Assembly: GCF_018141105.1 (NCBI RefSeq)
Contig: NZ_CP054839.1
Coordinates: 4,650,001 to 4,714,000, forward strand
Length of the DNA: 64,000 bases
Reading direction: 5' to 3'
Origin: Saccharopolyspora erythraea
GTDB taxonomy: Bacteria; Actinomycetota; Actinomycetes; Mycobacteriales; Pseudonocardiaceae
Position 1 is the first letter of the stretch, and every line of letters begins with the position of its first letter. The notes under the pieces were generated by a model that did no database searches, was not told the DNA's origin, and saw only the letters and a program-made list of their open reading frames with translations. Shown here piece after piece: positions 61,307-64,000 of this stretch. Both the position numbers and the translations under genes were made by a program.

Positions 61307-62080
61307 TCACTCGCGCCAGCTCTCCGCCAGCGACAGCGACGCGCGCCAGAGGACGTCGTAGGCGTCCTCCGGTTCCAGGCCGCGCTTGCCGATCAGGACG
61401 TCGGCCGCACGGGTGATCACGTCGCTGCTGCGCAGTGGCTCGCCGATGGCGGCGTGCTCGGGATCCTGCTCCCCCACCGCGTCCAGGGCGACCGCGCCGT
61501 GGGCTGCCAGCACGAGCACCACGTCGGGGTCGGCGGCCGCCAGCCCCCTGGGCTCGGTCGAGCACACGGTGAGCGCCGCGTGCCGATCCGTTCCGGTGGC
61601 CAGGAAAACGCCCGCCGCGAGCACGCTGCGGACCCCGTGCCGGGCCGCCTGCTCCCCGAACCGGTCCCACGACGGTTCGACGGCGACGTCGGTGCTGTAG
61701 GAGAGGCCGGTGCCGTCGGCTCGCGTGGCGTCGGCGACCGGTCCTTCAGCGCTCTCCTGCTGGAGGGCGTCGAGCTCGCCCACCTTCGCGTCGGTCTGCG
61801 CGGCGGTGGAGAGGTTCCCGCCTGCCTCTCGCACCGTCAGGCCCGCCATCGCCGCGCCGGGTACGGTCACCGCCGCCACGTCGACCACGAGCTGCAGAAC
61901 CCCGGCCACCGAGCCGACCGCGAACAGGTCGCGTCCCAGGTCGGCGAACTGCCGCGCCAGCGGCGACCAGAGCTGCTCGCGGGTGTCGGCGACCTGCGGC
62001 CACCGGGCGGTGCCGGAGTCGCGCTCCCCGAAGTGCCGCGCGAATCGCCGTCGGTCGGCGAGGTCCGGCTCGGTGTCCAC
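61307..62080 (-). CDS. GAF and ANTAR domain protein
   Basis: A 257-residue predicted RNA-binding antiterminator. The middle (GVLQLVVDVAAVTVPGAAMAGLTV, DALQQESAEGPVADATR) is a GAF sensor domain, and the C-terminal 55 residues (VITRAADVLIGKRGLEPEDAYDVLWRASLSLAES, shown by AADVLIGKRGLEPEDAYDVL) match ANTAR, which binds paired hairpins in nascent RNA. Such proteins are common in actinomycetes. Starts at GTG 62080. The target hairpins are not evident nearby. Confidence 0.85.
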   Translation of the reverse strand: MDTEPDLADRRRFARHFGERDSGTARWPQVADTREQLWSPLARQFADLGRDLFAVGSVAGVLQLVVDVAAVTVPGAAMAGLTVREAGGNLSTAAQTDAKVGELDALQQESAEGPVADATRADGTGLSYSTDVAVEPSWDRFGEQAARHGVRSVLAAGVFLATGTDRHAALTVCSTEPRGLAAADPDVVLVLAAHGAVALDAVGEQDPEHAAIGEPLRSSDVITRAADVLIGKRGLEPEDAYDVLWRASLSLAESWRE

Positions 62081-62151
62081 CTCACCGAGTTACCCAGCGG
62101 CGCGCGGCCCCAACCGCGGACCGATTCCGGTTGCCCGCCAACCGATCGCGC

Positions 62152-62922
62152 TCATCCGGCCGGACGGTGCCCGAGGCGCTCCGACAGCAGCCGGGCGCCC
62201 TCGCAGGCAAGTTCGCGCAGGCCGGGCTCGGTCTCGTCGTTCCAGCGCAGGATGGGCGCCGAGATGCTCAGCGCGGCCACCACCTCGCCGGACTGGTCGC
62301 GCACCGGGGCCGCCACGCATGCCACCGCGTCGTTGGACTCGCAGTACTCCCGCGCGACTCCCCCGTCGGCGGCGATGGCGTCGAGCTCGCGGCGCAGCGC
62401 CCTGCGGTTGCTGATGCTGTTGGCGGTCATCGCGGCGAGCCGGACGTTGGCGTAGAGCTCGTCGAGCCGGGGCCGTGGCAGGGCCGCCAGCAGCACCTTG
62501 CCGACCGCGGTGCAGTGGGCGGGCAGCCGTTTGCCGACCGCCGAGACCATCCGCACCGGGTGGCTGCTGTCGACCTTGGCGACGTAGAAGACGTCGGTGC
62601 CGTCCAGCACGCCGATGTGGACGGTCTCGCTGCACCGCTCGGCGACGGTCTCGGCCACGACGCGCCCTTCGCGGGCGAGGTCGAGCCGCTCGGCGTAGGC
62701 GGAGCCGAGCTGGAAGCCGCGCACGCCGAGGCGGAACCGGTTGCTGCCCGCGCCCGCCGGGGTCAGGTAGCCGCGCTCGGCGAGGGTGCCGACGAGCTCG
62801 TGCACCGTCGTGCGGGGCAGGCCCAGCTTCGCGGTGATCTCCGGCGCGCTCAGCTCGTGCTCGTCGAGGAAGAGCTCCAGGACGTCGAATGCGCGTTCCA
62901 CCGCGGGTACCGCTCGTGCCAC
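62152..62922 (-). CDS. IclR family transcriptional regulator
   Basis: A 256-residue regulator. N-terminal winged helix: PAVERAFDVLELFLDEHELS, EITAKLGLPRTTVHELVGTL, then the effector domain with VAKVDSSHPVRMVSAVGKRLPAHCTAVGKVLLA and VAALSISAPILRWND, conserved for IclR. GTG 62922 has GAGGAG seven bases upstream. It is divergent from the U32-like gene, and two 17-base direct repeats lie between them, so it probably controls that gene. Confidence 0.92.
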   Translation of the reverse strand: MARAVPAVERAFDVLELFLDEHELSAPEITAKLGLPRTTVHELVGTLAERGYLTPAGAGSNRFRLGVRGFQLGSAYAERLDLAREGRVVAETVAERCSETVHIGVLDGTDVFYVAKVDSSHPVRMVSAVGKRLPAHCTAVGKVLLAALPRPRLDELYANVRLAAMTANSISNRRALRRELDAIAADGGVAREYCESNDAVACVAAPVRDQSGEVVAALSISAPILRWNDETEPGLRELACEGARLLSERLGHRPAG

Positions 62923-62962
62923 CGAGACGCTCCTCACTGGCGCCGGCCACCGCCGGCGTCGC

Positions 62963-63063
62963 TGTCCGGTATTTCGAACATGGTATCGGCGGACGGATGG
63001 CACGGCTTGACCGGCATGCGCGGACCTACCTACGATCACCGAACAATGTCCGATATTTCGAAC
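62963..63063. promoter_or_regulatory. two 17-base direct repeats, probable IclR operator
   Basis: TGTCCGGTATTTCGAAC (62963-62979) and TGTCCGATATTTCGAAC (63047-63063) differ at one base. Each is an imperfect palindrome TCCGA-N4-TCGAA. One is 41 bases before the IclR start, the other 12 bases before the U32-like start, so both promoters could be repressed. Confidence 0.65.
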
Positions 63064-63074
63064 GGAGGCGGTTC

Positions 63075-64000
63075 GTGCGCGCCACCCGGGAGTTCCTGCG
63101 TTCGGCCGGCCTGCCCGGCGGCGATCCGGACGCACCCGCCACCAGCAGGAAGCGATTCCCCGACGGATCCCAGTACCGGGTCGAGATCCCGAGCGTGGAG
63201 GGTCCCGACGTGCTGGAGGCGGTGCTGGCCGAGGCCGCGGCGCGGCGGGTGGTGGTCCACCGCGTCTCGCAGGGCAGCGGCGGCATGCTGCTCACCGACG
63301 GCGAACTGCGCGCGATGGCGGTGACGGCCGTCGACGCCGCCGTGGAGCTGAGCCTGTTCGCCCGCCCGGTGGCGGCGTGGGACACCTCGGCGCTGTCGAC
63401 GGCCCCGGGCGGCGGGCCGGTCGCCGCGCAGGCGCGCGGGACAGAGCAACTGGTGCACGCGCTGGAGGACGTGCGGCGCACCGCCGAGGCCGGCATCCGC
63501 AGCGTGCTGATCACCGATCTCGGGGTGCTCTCGGTCGCATCGAGGATGCGCGAGGCCGGTGAGCTGCCCGCCGGCATGCGGTTCAAGATCAGCGTCCAGA
63601 TGGGACTGGCGAACCCGGCATCCATCCGCATCGCCGAGGACCTCGGCGCCGACTCCTACAACGTGCCGACCGACTTCACCCTCCCGCAGCTCGCGGCCGT
63701 CCGCGCCGCGACCGACCTGCCGCTGGACGTCTACGTCGAGGCGCCCGACGACATGGGCGGCTTCGTGCGGCACTACGAGATCGCCGAGATCGTGCGCGTC
63801 GCGGCGCCGGTGTACGTCAAGTTCGGACTCCGCAACGCGCCGAACATCTACCCGAGCGGCCTGCACCTGACGCCCACCGCGGTCGCGCTGGGGCGGGAGC
63901 GGGTACGCCGGGCACGCATCGGCCTGGACCTGTTGCACCGGTACGCACCGGACGCCGTGGCCTCGACGTTGCCCGCCGAAGGTCTGGCCGTCCCGGTGCG
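63075..64000 (+). CDS. U32-peptidase-like TIM-barrel protein, 3' end outside window
   Basis: The first 308 residues are visible and the frame stays open to the right edge. GTG 63075 follows GGAGG at six bases. After a short N-terminal part comes HRVSQGSGGMLLTDGELRAM and VTAVDAAVELSLFARPV; later KISVQMGLANPASIRIAEDLGADSYNVPTDFTL (shown by FKISVQMGLANPAS and DLGADSYNVPTDF), LPLDVYVEAPDDMGGFVRHYE, and VKFGLRNAPNIYPSG. The layout of barrel strands with VYVEAP and FGLRN resembles U32-type peptidases and related TIM-barrel proteins of unknown activity. Divergent from and probably controlled by the IclR gene. Confidence 0.65.
   Translation, partial: MRATREFLRSAGLPGGDPDAPATSRKRFPDGSQYRVEIPSVEGPDVLEAVLAEAAARRVVVHRVSQGSGGMLLTDGELRAMAVTAVDAAVELSLFARPVAAWDTSALSTAPGGGPVAAQARGTEQLVHALEDVRRTAEAGIRSVLITDLGVLSVASRMREAGELPAGMRFKISVQMGLANPASIRIAEDLGADSYNVPTDFTLPQLAAVRAATDLPLDVYVEAPDDMGGFVRHYEIAEIVRVAAPVYVKFGLRNAPNIYPSGLHLTPTAVALGRERVRRARIGLDLLHRYAPDAVASTLPAEGLAVPV

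Overview
High-GC actinomycete chromosome. The gene set (MurT/GatD, Rpf with LysM, mycobacterial-type fadE and ephD relatives, LigD-type polymerase with Ku, a Paa operon, DUF5703, MSMEG_4193-type phosphatase) and the many GTG/TTG starts point to a Pseudonocardiales-like organism, perhaps Saccharopolyspora or a relative. That genus guess is inference only.

Layout. 1-7.3 kb: DUF6314 (partial), a histidine phosphatase, uppP, an aldo/keto reductase, a beta-propeller lipoprotein with a DUF5703 gene, a lipoate-ligase-like protein and a D-aminoacylase-type amidohydrolase. The plus strand here is markedly rich in C. 7.3-14.4 kb: a possible 51-residue peptide gene, a FAD monooxygenase with its TetR regulator, a nitroreductase-hemerythrin fusion gene cut in two by an IS5-type element, and a TetR gene divergent from an acyl-CoA dehydrogenase. 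14.5-22.4 kb: DoxX, DUF1232, then a cell-wall group (MurJ, GatD, MurT), a 34-residue membrane peptide, an Rpf muralytic enzyme and an iron-box-controlled siderophore-interacting protein. 22.4-26 kb: a PadR-controlled MacB-like ABC exporter operon. 26.1-29.5 kb: a fadE24/fadE23-like pair behind tandem operators, then a deletion remnant of an alkyl sulfatase.

29.7-46.2 kb is the most striking part. It holds a complete selenocysteine system: selD, tRNA-Sec (anticodon TCA), selA and selB, and the substrate they serve, a formate dehydrogenase catalytic subunit with an in-frame TGA followed at once by a bacterial SECIS hairpin, with its Fe-S and NrfD subunits. Within this stretch sit a PPOX flavoprotein, a 6PGDH-like dehydrogenase, a CGNR regulator and a four-gene operon (M24 peptidase, EphD-like hydrolase/SDR fusion, diiron protein, ferredoxin reductase).

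46.3-48.2 kb: Ku and a stand-alone LigD polymerase (bacterial NHEJ). 48.3-56.5 kb: phenylacetate degradation, paaZABCDE on the minus strand and paaK-paaR on the plus strand, with two PaaR-like operators between them. 56.5-64 kb: a structured intergenic region, a hypothetical protein, a lone phytoene synthase, a cytosolic subtilisin, a universal stress protein, a GAF-ANTAR regulator, and an IclR regulator divergent from a U32-peptidase-like gene that runs off the right edge.

Most regulators here lie beside palindromes or direct repeats that can be read by eye. These predicted operators (TetR, PadR, IclR, PaaR, IdeR types) are listed individually.
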